Part shown: one piece after another, positions 1-6,116 of the stretch
How the letters are laid out: each line of letters starts with the position of its first letter
Position numbering within the stretch: the stretch's first letter is position 1
Assembly: GCA_902475435.1 (NCBI GenBank)
Contig: CABRZL010000087.1
Coordinates: forward strand, 1 to 8,144
Source of the DNA: an uncultured Eubacteriales bacterium
Lineage (GTDB): Bacteria > Bacillota > Clostridia > Oscillospirales > Oscillospiraceae
Reading direction: 5' to 3'
Length of the DNA: 8,144 nt
Notes under the pieces: model-generated
Databases searched by the model: none
The model's input: the letters and a program-made list of their open reading frames with translations, nothing else
What the model was told of the DNA's origin: nothing
Position numbers and translations under genes: made by a program

Positions 1-877
1 TCAGGGCGGTAAATATGGATGGACAACTGACCTGGATACCATCAAATGCTCTATCGACTGGCAGCTGGGTGCGCTGCAAACCGACTACATCGACTTCGGG
101 TTTCTGCATTGTATTGACGAAAAAGCCGACTTTGAAAATGCACTGACAGGCGGCATTCTGGACTACATTTTACAGCTGAAAAAATCCGGAGTAGTACGTC
201 ATGTGGGCCTTTCCTCCCATACGCCAAGCATTGTGCACCAGGCGCTGGACGCTGGGATTCTGGATATGCTGATGTTCAGCATTAACCTGGCTTATGATTA
301 TGCTGGCGGTTCTGAGCCGAATTATGAAGCGGAAAGCTATGCAGTGGGCAGTGCGGCAGAACGGATGAATCTATACCGGCACTGTGAATCCAGCGGCGTA
401 GCGATCTCTGTGATGAAAGCTTTCAGCGGCGGGCAGCTGTTAAGCGCTAAAACCTCTCCCTTTGGGCAGGCTCTGACGGAATACCAGTGTATCCAATATG
501 CGCTGGATAAGCCGGGTGTGTTGACCGTTCTCCCCGGAATTCGCAATAAAAGGGACGTACAAAAAATCCTTGGTTTCTGTGAAGCATCACTGGAGGAAAA
601 AGACTATTCGGAAATTGCCTCCTTTGTACCGCAGGATGCCGAAGGAGTCTGCGTGTATTGTAACCATTGTCAGCCTTGTCCAGCAGGGCTTGATGTGGGA
701 CTGATCAATAAATATTATGATCTTTCCGTTGCAGGAGATCATTTGGCCTACGAACATTACAAAAAACTGGATCGTAAAGCAAATGCATGTATTGCGTGCG
801 GTCATTGCAATTTTCGCTGTCCATTCCATGTGGATCAGATGGCAAGAATGAAAAAAATCAATGACTATTTCGGCTGA
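1..877 (+). CDS. Aldo/keto reductase with C-terminal [4Fe-4S] clusters, 5' partial
   Basis: This is a predicted cytoplasmic NAD(P)H-dependent aldo/keto reductase fused to a ferredoxin-like tail; the substrate cannot be inferred. The reading frame is open from base 2, so the N-terminus lies outside the window and 291 residues are visible. Visible residues 25-39 hold the LQTDYIDFGFLHCID strand of the TIM barrel, whose His (visible residue 36) matches the catalytic His of the family. The catalytic Asp, Tyr and probably Lys would lie upstream. Further barrel motifs are VRHVGLSSH and VMKAFSGGQLL. The tail carries CxxCxxCxxCP (nt 650-682) and CxxCxxCxxxCP (nt 788-823), eight Cys in all, suited to two [4Fe-4S] clusters as in the Fer4-containing aldo/keto reductases of anaerobes. 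The GTG at 203 is internal and is not a start. Family assignment is firm; the function is not. Confidence 0.93.
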   Translation, partial: QGGKYGWTTDLDTIKCSIDWQLGALQTDYIDFGFLHCIDEKADFENALTGGILDYILQLKKSGVVRHVGLSSHTPSIVHQALDAGILDMLMFSINLAYDYAGGSEPNYEAESYAVGSAAERMNLYRHCESSGVAISVMKAFSGGQLLSAKTSPFGQALTEYQCIQYALDKPGVLTVLPGIRNKRDVQKILGFCEASLEEKDYSEIASFVPQDAEGVCVYCNHCQPCPAGLDVGLINKYYDLSVAGDHLAYEHYKKLDRKANACIACGHCNFRCPFHVDQMARMKKINDYFG

Positions 878-915
878 ACTGTTTTTAGAAAAGATATTCT
901 GTAGTTGTTTTTTGC
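878..915 (+). terminator. Possible weak intrinsic terminator after the reductase
   Basis: Just after the reductase stop there is a short imperfect dyad (AGAA/TTCT inside AACT/AGTT) followed by a run of six T at 908-913. The stem is short and AT-rich, so it is a weak candidate. It is the only terminator-like element before the next operon. Confidence 0.3.
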
Positions 916-964
916 TAATGGTGGTATATACTGACATTTTAGACCTAAAAATTTTTGAAACATA

Positions 965-995
965 TTGACTTGGAGTTCAGACCAGGGCGTAAAAT
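965..995 (+). promoter_or_regulatory. Candidate sigma-A promoter for the traX-like operon
   Basis: TTGACT (965-970) and TAAAAT (990-995) match the -35 and -10 consensus, but with a 19-base spacer, longer than the usual 17. It is placed about 35 bases before the ribosome binding site of the first gene of the three-gene operon and is the best promoter-like pair in that gap. Confidence 0.4.
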
Positions 996-1031
996 AGCAG
1001 AAAAGCCGTGGAAGTAGAAAGGAGGCAGCGC

Positions 1032-1778
1032 ATGGATGTACATATTGGAGGATACCAAAGGATATTCGGCCGCCAGAGCGTGACGCGGCCCAGGAGGTTG
1101 GAGCTGACGGCCAACGCACTGAAGATAATTGCCATTCTGGCGATGACCGTTGATCATCTGGCGTGGATGCTGCTGCCATTGGAGAGCGTTTCCGGAGAGA
1201 TCGCGCATACCTTTGGCCGCCTGACCGCCCCCATTATGTGCTACCTGGCGGCGGAAGGCGTGCACTATACCCGAGATCCCAGACGGTATCTTTTCCGGCT
1301 GTTTCTGTTTGCTGCGCTGTCTCATGTGCCCTATGTGCTGTTTTTTGACACAGAGTGGTATTATACCAGCATATTATGGGGTATGGCCTGGGGTGTTTTT
1401 GCACTGTGGCTCTGTGAAGATCCGGCCGTACCCCTGTGGCTGAAGCTTGGGATGATCCTGTTTGCCTGCTTCATGGCAGTCAATGCCGACTGGAATTATA
1501 TCGCCGTACTCTGGATTGTGCTGCTGGGCCTGAGCCGTGGGAATTTTCTGCTGCAAACCGCAGTCCTGCTGGGCGTTGGCGCTTTGTATGCATTGCCGGA
1601 TATCATAACGCAGGGCGGGCAATATGCATATCGCTTTGGTGTTGTTTTCACGCTGCCGCTGCTGGCGCGCTATAACGGCAAACGAGGCAGAAAAAACGCC
1701 TTGACCAAATGGGCCTTTTATTGGTACTATCCCCTGCATCTACTGCTGTTGGCAGTGATTCAGACGTTGTTTTTCTGA
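1032..1778 (+). CDS. TraX-family membrane protein
   Basis: A 248-residue polytopic membrane protein of the TraX family (Pfam TraX). TraX of the F plasmid acetylates the N-terminus of pilin; chromosomal homologues in Bacillota have no settled role. Family marks are the N-terminal LKIIAILAMTVDHLAW (residues 30-45, with the conserved Asp-His pair at 41-42), the FGRLTAPIMCYLAAEG segment (61-76), the RDPRRYLFRLFLFAALSHVPY segment (81-101) and the C-terminal WAFYWYYPLHLLLL (227-240). Several hydrophobic helices follow one another. I chose ATG 1032 because AAAGGAGG (1018-1025) sits 6 bases upstream; the in-frame GTG at 1008 lies before that site. It is the first gene of an operon with a secreted peptidase and a membrane-anchored protein, so an envelope-modification role is plausible but inferred. 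No pilin or conjugation gene is visible. Confidence 0.88.
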   Translation: MDVHIGGYQRIFGRQSVTRPRRLELTANALKIIAILAMTVDHLAWMLLPLESVSGEIAHTFGRLTAPIMCYLAAEGVHYTRDPRRYLFRLFLFAALSHVPYVLFFDTEWYYTSILWGMAWGVFALWLCEDPAVPLWLKLGMILFACFMAVNADWNYIAVLWIVLLGLSRGNFLLQTAVLLGVGALYALPDIITQGGQYAYRFGVVFTLPLLARYNGKRGRKNALTKWAFYWYYPLHLLLLAVIQTLFF

Positions 1779-1787
1779 GGAGGACGT

Positions 1788-3104
1788 ATGGAAAGAAATC
1801 ATTTGAAATCAACACTGGGAACAATCGTCGTCCTTTCGTTCGTAATCCTGGCAACGCTGGGGCTGACAGGACTGGGACTGGCTCGCGTATTTGCGGCCGA
1901 CAACACCGTGACGGAACAGGATCAGGAGGTCGATGCGGCTTCCGAAGATTCCATCCAGTCGAAAGACAATCTGCTGGGCCTTATTGCCCAGATCAACATG
2001 CCGGAGCTCTTTGGAAATTCCAGCGATACCTTTCAGGTGGACGGATATACCTTCTATTCCGTCAAAGTCCCGGAAGCGCTGGAACAGCTCTATGGAGAAC
2101 CAACCTTCACGGTTTATCCCATGGAATGGGCCGATGTGGTAACGGAAGTAAAACAGACGCTGCGGGACAGCTTTGGGGAAAACTTTTTTATCTCCTACAC
2201 CCAGATGCGTCCGGAGGTAATCGGATGTCTGGATGAACAATTTGCGGTTTTGATTGAAACGGTCTATTTGTTTACGGGCACGGAACGGGAAATTCGACTG
2301 GATGATTACACGCAATATCTGCTGACACATCTGACCAATCTCTCAGAGGAAATGACGTCGGATATCTACACAGTCTATAAGCATCTGCTGATTACCCGCG
2401 GACTGGAGGGGAGCCTCAACCGCAGCGGGTATGCCGAGGGGCTCTATTACTATGCGCAGACAGATCCGGATTGGGCCGACTATCCGTTCCCAAACGAAAA
2501 CAGCGACACAGAGTATAACGACACCATGCAGGATCGTTCCTGCGGCGTTATGTCCTTTAATATGGTAGCGGCGACCTATCTCCATCACGAAGTGGACCCC
2601 ACCGTCCTGGCCGACTATGCCGTGGAAAACGGATACCGTGTAGAAGCCCACGGCGTGGAAGACACCTTCTTCCATGTGGCGGCGGAATACTATGGGATTC
2701 CGGATCCGGTGATTTACTATGCGGAAGACGGGATTGACTGGGATTATATCATTTCTAAAATTACAGAGGACAACGTAATGGTCATTGTCCATGAGTACAC
2801 CGGTCCCTTTACGTCCCGGCAGCACTATATGGTGCTGGAAGGATATGAGGTGATCGACGGCACCGGATATTTCCTGGTGGCAGATCCCTATGTGCTCCGG
2901 AGCCGATACAGCGGCTGGGATCAGCTTCTGGATCCGAACCGTGGAAATGACGGACTGATTTACGCCACGCCGGAAATCATTGCGGAAACCTGTTCTGCGG
3001 CAACGGTATTTGACGCAGATAAAACGGCATGGGATATGACGGCCCAAGCTGCTGCATCGGAGAATTTGCTGGTTGTAGAACCCGTGGAAGATACTGTCGG
3101 ATGA
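1788..3104 (+). CDS. Secreted C39-like (papain-fold) cysteine peptidase
   Basis: A 438-residue exported protein. Residues about 10-32 form a hydrophobic signal segment ending in RVFA-AD, a good signal peptidase I site after Ala36; an uncleaved anchor is possible. Residues about 80-215 form a domain I do not recognise. Residues about 220-400 look like a Peptidase_C39_2 domain: AQTDPDWADYPFP (223-235, with Gln224 a candidate oxyanion-hole residue), DRSCGVMSFNMVAATYL (candidate nucleophile Cys252), then SRQHYMVLEGYE (His346) and YFLVADPYV (Asp366). The Pro that usually follows CG in this family is Val here. The catalytic set is complete, so an active peptidase or transpeptidase is likely, but the substrate is unknown. 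GAGGAGG (1777-1783) overlaps the stop of the TraX-like gene and precedes the ATG by 4 bases, so translation is coupled. No ABC exporter domain is present, unlike bacteriocin-processing C39 proteins. Confidence 0.85.
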   Translation: MERNHLKSTLGTIVVLSFVILATLGLTGLGLARVFAADNTVTEQDQEVDAASEDSIQSKDNLLGLIAQINMPELFGNSSDTFQVDGYTFYSVKVPEALEQLYGEPTFTVYPMEWADVVTEVKQTLRDSFGENFFISYTQMRPEVIGCLDEQFAVLIETVYLFTGTEREIRLDDYTQYLLTHLTNLSEEMTSDIYTVYKHLLITRGLEGSLNRSGYAEGLYYYAQTDPDWADYPFPNENSDTEYNDTMQDRSCGVMSFNMVAATYLHHEVDPTVLADYAVENGYRVEAHGVEDTFFHVAAEYYGIPDPVIYYAEDGIDWDYIISKITEDNVMVIVHEYTGPFTSRQHYMVLEGYEVIDGTGYFLVADPYVLRSRYSGWDQLLDPNRGNDGLIYATPEIIAETCSAATVFDADKTAWDMTAQAAASENLLVVEPVEDTVG

Positions 3105-3754
3105 AAAAGAAAGTATTCTATATTTTTGTCGGACTGGATATTGTGCTTTTTATAACGGCCGTGGTTGTGTTTGGCTATCTCTTTGCAGCGTTCCGGGAAA
3201 CCAGAATAGAAAGCCAGGCCGCATCCCAGCCGCCGCAAATAAGCGAATCGGCGGTGGAAATGCTGTCGCCCAGTCCAATACAAACGCCGACCCCAACCCC
3301 GACGCCAACGCCGCAGTCCGTATATGAAACAGAACGGTTTCGCATTATCTACAATCCGCAGGAGCTGACCCTTACTGATCGCAGCGGGGAAACGGGACGC
3401 ACGGCGATTACCCTGGCTGCTGCAGGTCAGGACATGCCGCGGCTGGACATTCAAATACTGGAAACGGAATCCCCGAGAATCAGCCAGGAAGACTTTGCGG
3501 TTCTGGCCCAGGCATCTGCGGCCGCTTACTTTGCGGACAATCCCGCCGAGATGACAGTCAGCAATCCGGTTATGGAAGAAAGCGCCTATCTGGCAGAACT
3601 TCAAATTGCAGCGTCGGATGTATCCCCCGCAATGGAGGCCCAGATCCGGTGGATACCGGGAACGGACTATGGCGTTTTGGCAGTCTGTCTGATTCCGCAG
3701 GACGCAGATCCGGCTTGGCTCCCGGATGCACTCTCCTCCCTGGTTGCCTCTTGA
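3101..3754 (+). CDS. Membrane-anchored protein with Pro-Thr linker, function unknown
   Basis: A 217-residue protein of unknown function. Residues 1-4 are basic (MKKK) and about 5-28 form a single membrane helix, so the bulk should face outwards. A Pro/Ser/Thr-rich spacer follows, including QTPTPTPTPTPQ near residues 60-71, as in wall-spanning linkers. The remaining ~145 residues form a soluble domain opening with YETERFRIIYNPQELTLTD; the 'FRIIYNP' start and alternating pattern resemble PsbP/Mog1-like exported domains, but this is only an impression. ATG 3101 overlaps the stop of the peptidase gene (ATGA), a sign of translational coupling, and I prefer it to the in-frame ATG at 3029, which would add 24 Cys-rich residues antithetical to a membrane start. 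The close coupling suggests it works with the peptidase, for example as a partner, substrate or inhibitor. Its 3' end overlaps the convergent gene by 88 bases. Confidence 0.8.
   Translation: MKKKVFYIFVGLDIVLFITAVVVFGYLFAAFRETRIESQAASQPPQISESAVEMLSPSPIQTPTPTPTPTPQSVYETERFRIIYNPQELTLTDRSGETGRTAITLAAAGQDMPRLDIQILETESPRISQEDFAVLAQASAAAYFADNPAEMTVSNPVMEESAYLAELQIAASDVSPAMEAQIRWIPGTDYGVLAVCLIPQDADPAWLPDALSSLVAS
3281..3316 (+). repeat. Low-complexity Pro-Thr codon repeat
   Basis: A run of ACG/ACC and CCN codons that encodes the alternating Thr-Pro spacer of the membrane-anchored protein. Synonymous codons are mixed (acg ccg, acc cca, acc ccg), so the DNA is an imperfect six-base repeat rather than a pure microsatellite. 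Confidence 0.75.
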
Positions 3755-4233
3755 GCAGAAAGAAGAGGCGCTGAATTAAAAGAGAAGCTTCCTTGGTTTG
3801 TCCGCTTCTTGAAAAGAAAATAGTGTGGACGTTGCTCTCCCCATAGCCAATACCGGATCCAATCGTCGATTATGATGGCGGCCAAAGACAGACCAGTCCA
3901 TGCAATCATAAATTGAGGGCAGATTTGACCAAGAATATTTCCGGGGACAGAACTGTAATCCCATATATCTAAACCCAGCCATACGTTAAGAATCAGACCT
4001 GCTGCAAATTCAACTGCTGTGACAAGGAGCGTACCGATGATACATTGCGTCACTAAGGGCATTTGCCAGGGCAACCATTCGTTCAGTCCGCCGAGAAGCA
4101 GGAACAAAATTCCGCCCAATATAGCCATAGTCCAATGTGTGTGTCCACGCCAAAGTATCTCGATTGTTGCATAGCATGATGCACCAATTAAAAATAAAAT
4201 GATTCCCTTGTTGAGCTGCTTTATTATTTTCAT
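3667..4233 (-). CDS. Small membrane protein, putative ABC transporter permease (CmpB-like)
   Basis: A 188-residue membrane protein resembling the family annotated as putative ABC transporter permease (ABC_trans_CmpB), common in Bacillota; the biochemical role is unproven. About four hydrophobic segments occur near residues 10-27, 36-52, 60-82 and 105-122. Recognisable marks are RGHTHWTM (29-36), the Glu75 region TAVEFAAGLILN, WDYSSVPGNILGQIC (91-105) and DDWIRYWLWGEQRPHY (123-138). The start is fixed by GGAGGAA complementary to 4238-4244, four bases before the ATG. From about residue 145 the sequence turns hydrophilic and low-complexity; this 44-residue tail runs into the 3' end of the opposite gene, and I suspect it is an extension past the family's usual end, caused by stop loss or a late frameshift. 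Another frame reads to a stop at 3776 with a tail of only about a dozen residues. No terminator is seen between the converging genes. Confidence 0.8.
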   Translation of the reverse strand: MKIIKQLNKGIILFLIGASCYATIEILWRGHTHWTMAILGGILFLLLGGLNEWLPWQMPLVTQCIIGTLLVTAVEFAAGLILNVWLGLDIWDYSSVPGNILGQICPQFMIAWTGLSLAAIIIDDWIRYWLWGEQRPHYFLFKKRTNQGSFSFNSAPLLSAQEATREESASGSQAGSASCGIRQTAKTP

Positions 4234-4312
4234 AGAGTTCCTCCGATCTTATATGTTTGTCAGGAATTTCATTTGTTTTACTTAGAAAAATGAGTGAAAA
4301 TGCGAACTGGTC

Positions 4313-4341
4313 TTGATATTCTTCTTAAATGGCGAAATAAT
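4313..4341 (+). promoter_or_regulatory. Candidate promoter of the mop pseudogene
   Basis: TTGATA (4313-4318), a 17-base spacer and AATAAT (4336-4341) form a good sigma-A-type promoter. It is followed by AAAGGAGA (4358-4365), an apparently intact ribosome binding site 6 bases before the place where the start codon should be. Expression signals therefore remain although the coding sequence is broken. Confidence 0.5.
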
Positions 4342-4372
4342 AAGATATAACTTGGACAAAGGAGAATTAGCA

Positions 4373-4586
4373 TAAAAAATCAGTGCAAGGAACCAATTTA
4401 AGGGAACAATTGTGGATATTCAAAGAAGGAGCGGTCAATGGCATTGTAAAGATTGATATTGGCGGTGGGAATATTGTATCTTCCACCATTTCCATGAATG
4501 CGATCCGCGAACTTGGCTTGCCGGTAGGAAAATCCGCGTATGCGATTATTAAGGCTACTTCAGTCATGGTTGGTATTGAAGAGTAA
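4373..4586 (+). pseudogene. Molybdenum-binding Mop/TOBE protein (molbindin), broken
   Basis: Molbindins are ~68-residue cytoplasmic proteins that bind molybdate in oligomers for storage or homeostasis. The family's N-terminal strand is readable as KISARNQFKGTIVDI (4376-4420), but the rest, from KEGAVNGIVKIDIGGGN through IKATSVMVGIEE to the stop at 4584-4586, is in the next frame. A single extra base at about 4418-4421 (gatattcaaag where gatatcaaag would restore the frame) explains this. The expected ATG before KISARN reads TAA (4373-4375) inside a run of six A, so a second change removed the start. The remaining open frame could start at GTG 4383 or TTG 4410 and would give 67 or 58 residues lacking the first strand, with poorly placed ribosome binding sites. 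Both lesions touch short homopolymers, so sequencing error is possible. No molybdate transporter genes are nearby. Confidence 0.75.
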
Positions 4587-4594
4587 AATTTTTC

Positions 4595-4618
4595 TGGCCG
4601 CTCCAGACAGGGCGGCCA
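4595..4618 (+). terminator. GC-rich hairpin after the mop pseudogene
   Basis: TGGCCGC (4595-4601) pairs with GCGGCCA (4612-4618), and a G-U and a C-G pair can extend the stem to 9 with loop CAGACA. No T-run follows on either strand, so it is a strong hairpin but only a poor Rho-independent terminator. Confidence 0.45.
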
Positions 4619-4711
4619 TTACCAACAGTATTATAATTATGTGTTTTCATGAGATTTAGAATTACATAAATAATTTTGGGAAATCTATATGATTAAAAAA
4701 TAAAAAAAGAC

Positions 4712-4740
4712 TTGCATTTTACAAAAATCTGTTGTATTAT
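4712..4740 (+). promoter_or_regulatory. Promoter of tRNA-Pro
   Basis: TTGCAT (4712-4717), a 17-base spacer and TATTAT (4735-4740) form a near-consensus sigma-A promoter in an AT-rich stretch. The expected transcript start is near 4747, about 19 bases before the mature tRNA. Confidence 0.7.
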
Positions 4741-4765
4741 ATTAAAGCTCTAGTGAGTGAGCTAT

Positions 4766-4842
4766 CCGGGTGTGGCGAAGTTTGGTATCGCGCTTGAATG
4801 GGGTTCAAGAGGCCCCGAGTTCGAATCTCGGCACTCGGACCA
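4766..4842 (+). tRNA. tRNA-Pro (anticodon GGG)
   Basis: A complete 77-base cloverleaf. The acceptor stem is CCGGGTG (4766-4772) with CACTCGG (4832-4838, one G-U pair). The D-stem is GCGA/TCGC (4775-4778 with 4788-4791). The anticodon stem is CTTGA/TCAAG with loop ATGGGGT (4798-4804), giving anticodon GGG at 4800-4802 followed by G37, as in proline tRNAs. The T-arm is CCGAG, TTCGAAT, CTCGG (4815-4831). A73 and an encoded CCA (4840-4842) close the gene. It reads CCC and CCU codons of proline. Confidence 0.96.
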
Positions 4843-4878
4843 AAAGCACTGAAAACAAAAGTTTTCAGTGCTTTTTTC
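4843..4878 (+). terminator. Intrinsic terminator of tRNA-Pro
   Basis: AGCACTGAAAAC (4845-4856) pairs perfectly with GTTTTCAGTGCT (4861-4872) around an AAAA loop, followed by a T-run (4872-4877). The flanking As extend the stem. It begins directly at the CCA end, so the tRNA is a single-gene transcript. Confidence 0.92.
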
Positions 4879-4893
4879 TTGTACAAGTAAAGT

Positions 4894-4936
4894 GAGCGCT
4901 CCCGGAAAAATATCATTTACAGAGCGAGCCGGGAGC
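4894..4936 (+). promoter_or_regulatory. Inverted repeat in the leader of the lysozyme gene
   Basis: GCTCCCGG (4898-4905) pairs with CCGGGAGC (4929-4936) across a 23-base loop. GAGCGCTC (4894-4901) is also a perfect 8-base palindrome. The element lies between the tRNA terminator and the lysozyme gene, about 70 bases before the start. It may be an operator or leader hairpin; no convincing sigma-A promoter was found around it. Confidence 0.4.
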
Positions 4937-5008
4937 CTTACCCCGGCCGCCTCCATAGGAACGAATAAAGCGAGGTAATCAAGAATTGTTTTTACAGGAG
5001 GGATGAAC

Positions 5009-6040
5009 ATGGCAAATATTATCGGAATAGATGTCAGCTATGCTAACGGGACCATAGACTGGTCGAAGGTCAAGGCGGCTGGAATCTCCTTTGCAATCAT
5101 CCGGGGCGGCTATGGACGCTACCAGGTTGACAGCCAATTTGAGAATAATATCACCGGTGCGCTGGCGCAGGGGATTCCCGTGGGAATCTACTGGTTTTCC
5201 TATGCGCTGGATGTGGCCGGGGCCAAAGCGGAAGCGCAGAAATGCCTGGAAACCATCCGGGGCTATGATGTGAAGCTTCCAATCTTTTTTGATTTCGAGT
5301 ATGACACCATCCGCTATGCAGAGGATAACGGCGTCACATTGGGGAAAACGGCCTTTAATACGCACACGGTTGCCTTCTGTGAGGCCATCAAGGCGGCGGG
5401 GTACATACCGGGAGTCTACTATAACCTGGACTATTACAATCGGTTTGTGGAAGAATCTCAGCTTGGAGAATATGTTACGTGGTATGCGCAATATGCCTCC
5501 GGCCCCAGTATTTCGGACTATGATATCTGGCAGTATTCCAGCTCCGGAACCATCCCCGGTCTGAGTGGAAGATTTGATATGAACCAGCTGAAAAATACTG
5601 ATCTGCTGGGATACAGCGGCCCCACAGGCTGGCAGAAGAACGACACTGGCTGGTGGTATGTCCATGAGGATGGCAGCTACACTACAAATGGCTGGGAGGC
5701 CATTGATGGCAAGTGGTATTATTTTGACAAGGAGGGCTATATGTTGGAAAATGCATGGGTGTTTGACAATGGAAGCAGTTACTACATGGGTGCAGACGGC
5801 GCAATGGTGAAAAATAAGACGCTGAAAATTGGCGCAGACGGTAAGCTGCTTCCCGCCGGAGGGTATTACTACAAGCTCAGCGATGTAGATAAACAGTATC
5901 GTGAAACGCTGGATCAGCTGATTACCAAAGGCGTCCTGAAGGGCAGGGAAGGGACCGGGGAGGACCTGGTACTGGATATGAGCGAGGACGCGGTGCGGCT
6001 TCTGGTTGTGCTGGATCGGGCCGGTGCTTTCGGAGAATAA
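5009..6040 (+). CDS. GH25 lysozyme with cell-wall-binding repeats, endolysin-like
   Basis: A 343-residue peptidoglycan muramidase that cleaves the MurNAc-GlcNAc bond. Residues 1-200 form the GH25 (Cpl-1/cellosyl type) barrel: IIGIDVSYANGTIDW with Asp8, PIFFDFEYD with the Asp95-x-Glu97 pair, WYAQYASGP, YDIWQYSSSG (172-180) and GRFDMN with Asp190. Residues 207-281 hold aromatic GW-type choline-binding-like repeats. The last ~58 residues (KLSDVDKQYRETLDQLITKG onward, ending in VLDRAGAFGE) resemble a C-terminal module I associate with phage endolysins of gut Clostridia. ATG 5009 is chosen because AGGAGGG (4996-5002) lies 6 bases before it; ATG 5003 is almost on top of that site. There is no signal peptide, so export would need a holin, lysis or another route. 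No holin or other phage gene is nearby. It stands alone after tRNA-Pro, so a domesticated phage lysin is a reasonable inference. Confidence 0.92.
   Translation: MANIIGIDVSYANGTIDWSKVKAAGISFAIIRGGYGRYQVDSQFENNITGALAQGIPVGIYWFSYALDVAGAKAEAQKCLETIRGYDVKLPIFFDFEYDTIRYAEDNGVTLGKTAFNTHTVAFCEAIKAAGYIPGVYYNLDYYNRFVEESQLGEYVTWYAQYASGPSISDYDIWQYSSSGTIPGLSGRFDMNQLKNTDLLGYSGPTGWQKNDTGWWYVHEDGSYTTNGWEAIDGKWYYFDKEGYMLENAWVFDNGSSYYMGADGAMVKNKTLKIGADGKLLPAGGYYYKLSDVDKQYRETLDQLITKGVLKGREGTGEDLVLDMSEDAVRLLVVLDRAGAFGE
5627..5851 (+). repeat. Cell-wall-binding repeats of the lysozyme
   Basis: Three to four tandem units of about 20 residues: units starting GWQKNDTGWWYV, GWEAIDGKWYYF and AWVFDNGSSYYM, then a shorter KTLKIGADGKLL. 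Units 1 and 2 have the GW...WYYF/WWYV pattern of choline-binding repeats, and units 2-4 end in the DxxG turn. The third and fourth units are degenerate. Confidence 0.75.
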
Positions 6041-6072
6041 AAAAAGTATGGGAGGGCGTGTTGCCCTCCCAT
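6039..6072 (-). terminator. Intrinsic terminator of cysK, possibly bidirectional
   Basis: ATGGGAGGGC (6048-6057) pairs perfectly with GCCCTCCCAT (6063-6072) around GTGTT. Read on the minus strand the hairpin is followed by AC and seven T (complement of A 6039-6045), a classical terminator 44 bases after the cysK stop. On the plus strand it follows the lysozyme gene but has only a poor T-tract. The minus-strand T-run includes part of the lysozyme stop codon, so the two convergent genes share this element. Confidence 0.85.
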
Positions 6073-6116
6073 GTTCCATTTCTGAGTCGATTTAATTATG
6101 ATTTACTGGACTTTTG

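Noticed and set aside
203..877. GTG at 203 as the start of a short reductase
   Set aside because: The frame is open and family-like from base 2, including the catalytic His region, so the gene is simply cut by the window edge.
1008..1031. GTG at 1008 as the start of the TraX-like gene
   Set aside because: The strong ribosome binding site at 1018-1025 lies after it and is ideally placed for ATG 1032.
1809..3047. Long minus-strand open frames opposite the C39-like peptidase
   Set aside because: Their protein sequences are rich in Arg, Ile and His without domain motifs, typical of antisense frames in GC-richer genes.
3029..3100. ATG at 3029 as the start of the Pro-Thr-anchored protein
   Set aside because: It would add a Cys-rich stretch overlapping the peptidase gene by 76 bases; ATG 3101 gives a normal MKKK membrane start with the ATGA coupling.
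4979..6079. Minus-strand open frame of 366 codons opposite the lysozyme
   Set aside because: It is the mirror of a clearly coding gene with catalytic motifs, has no ribosome binding site and no domain pattern of its own.
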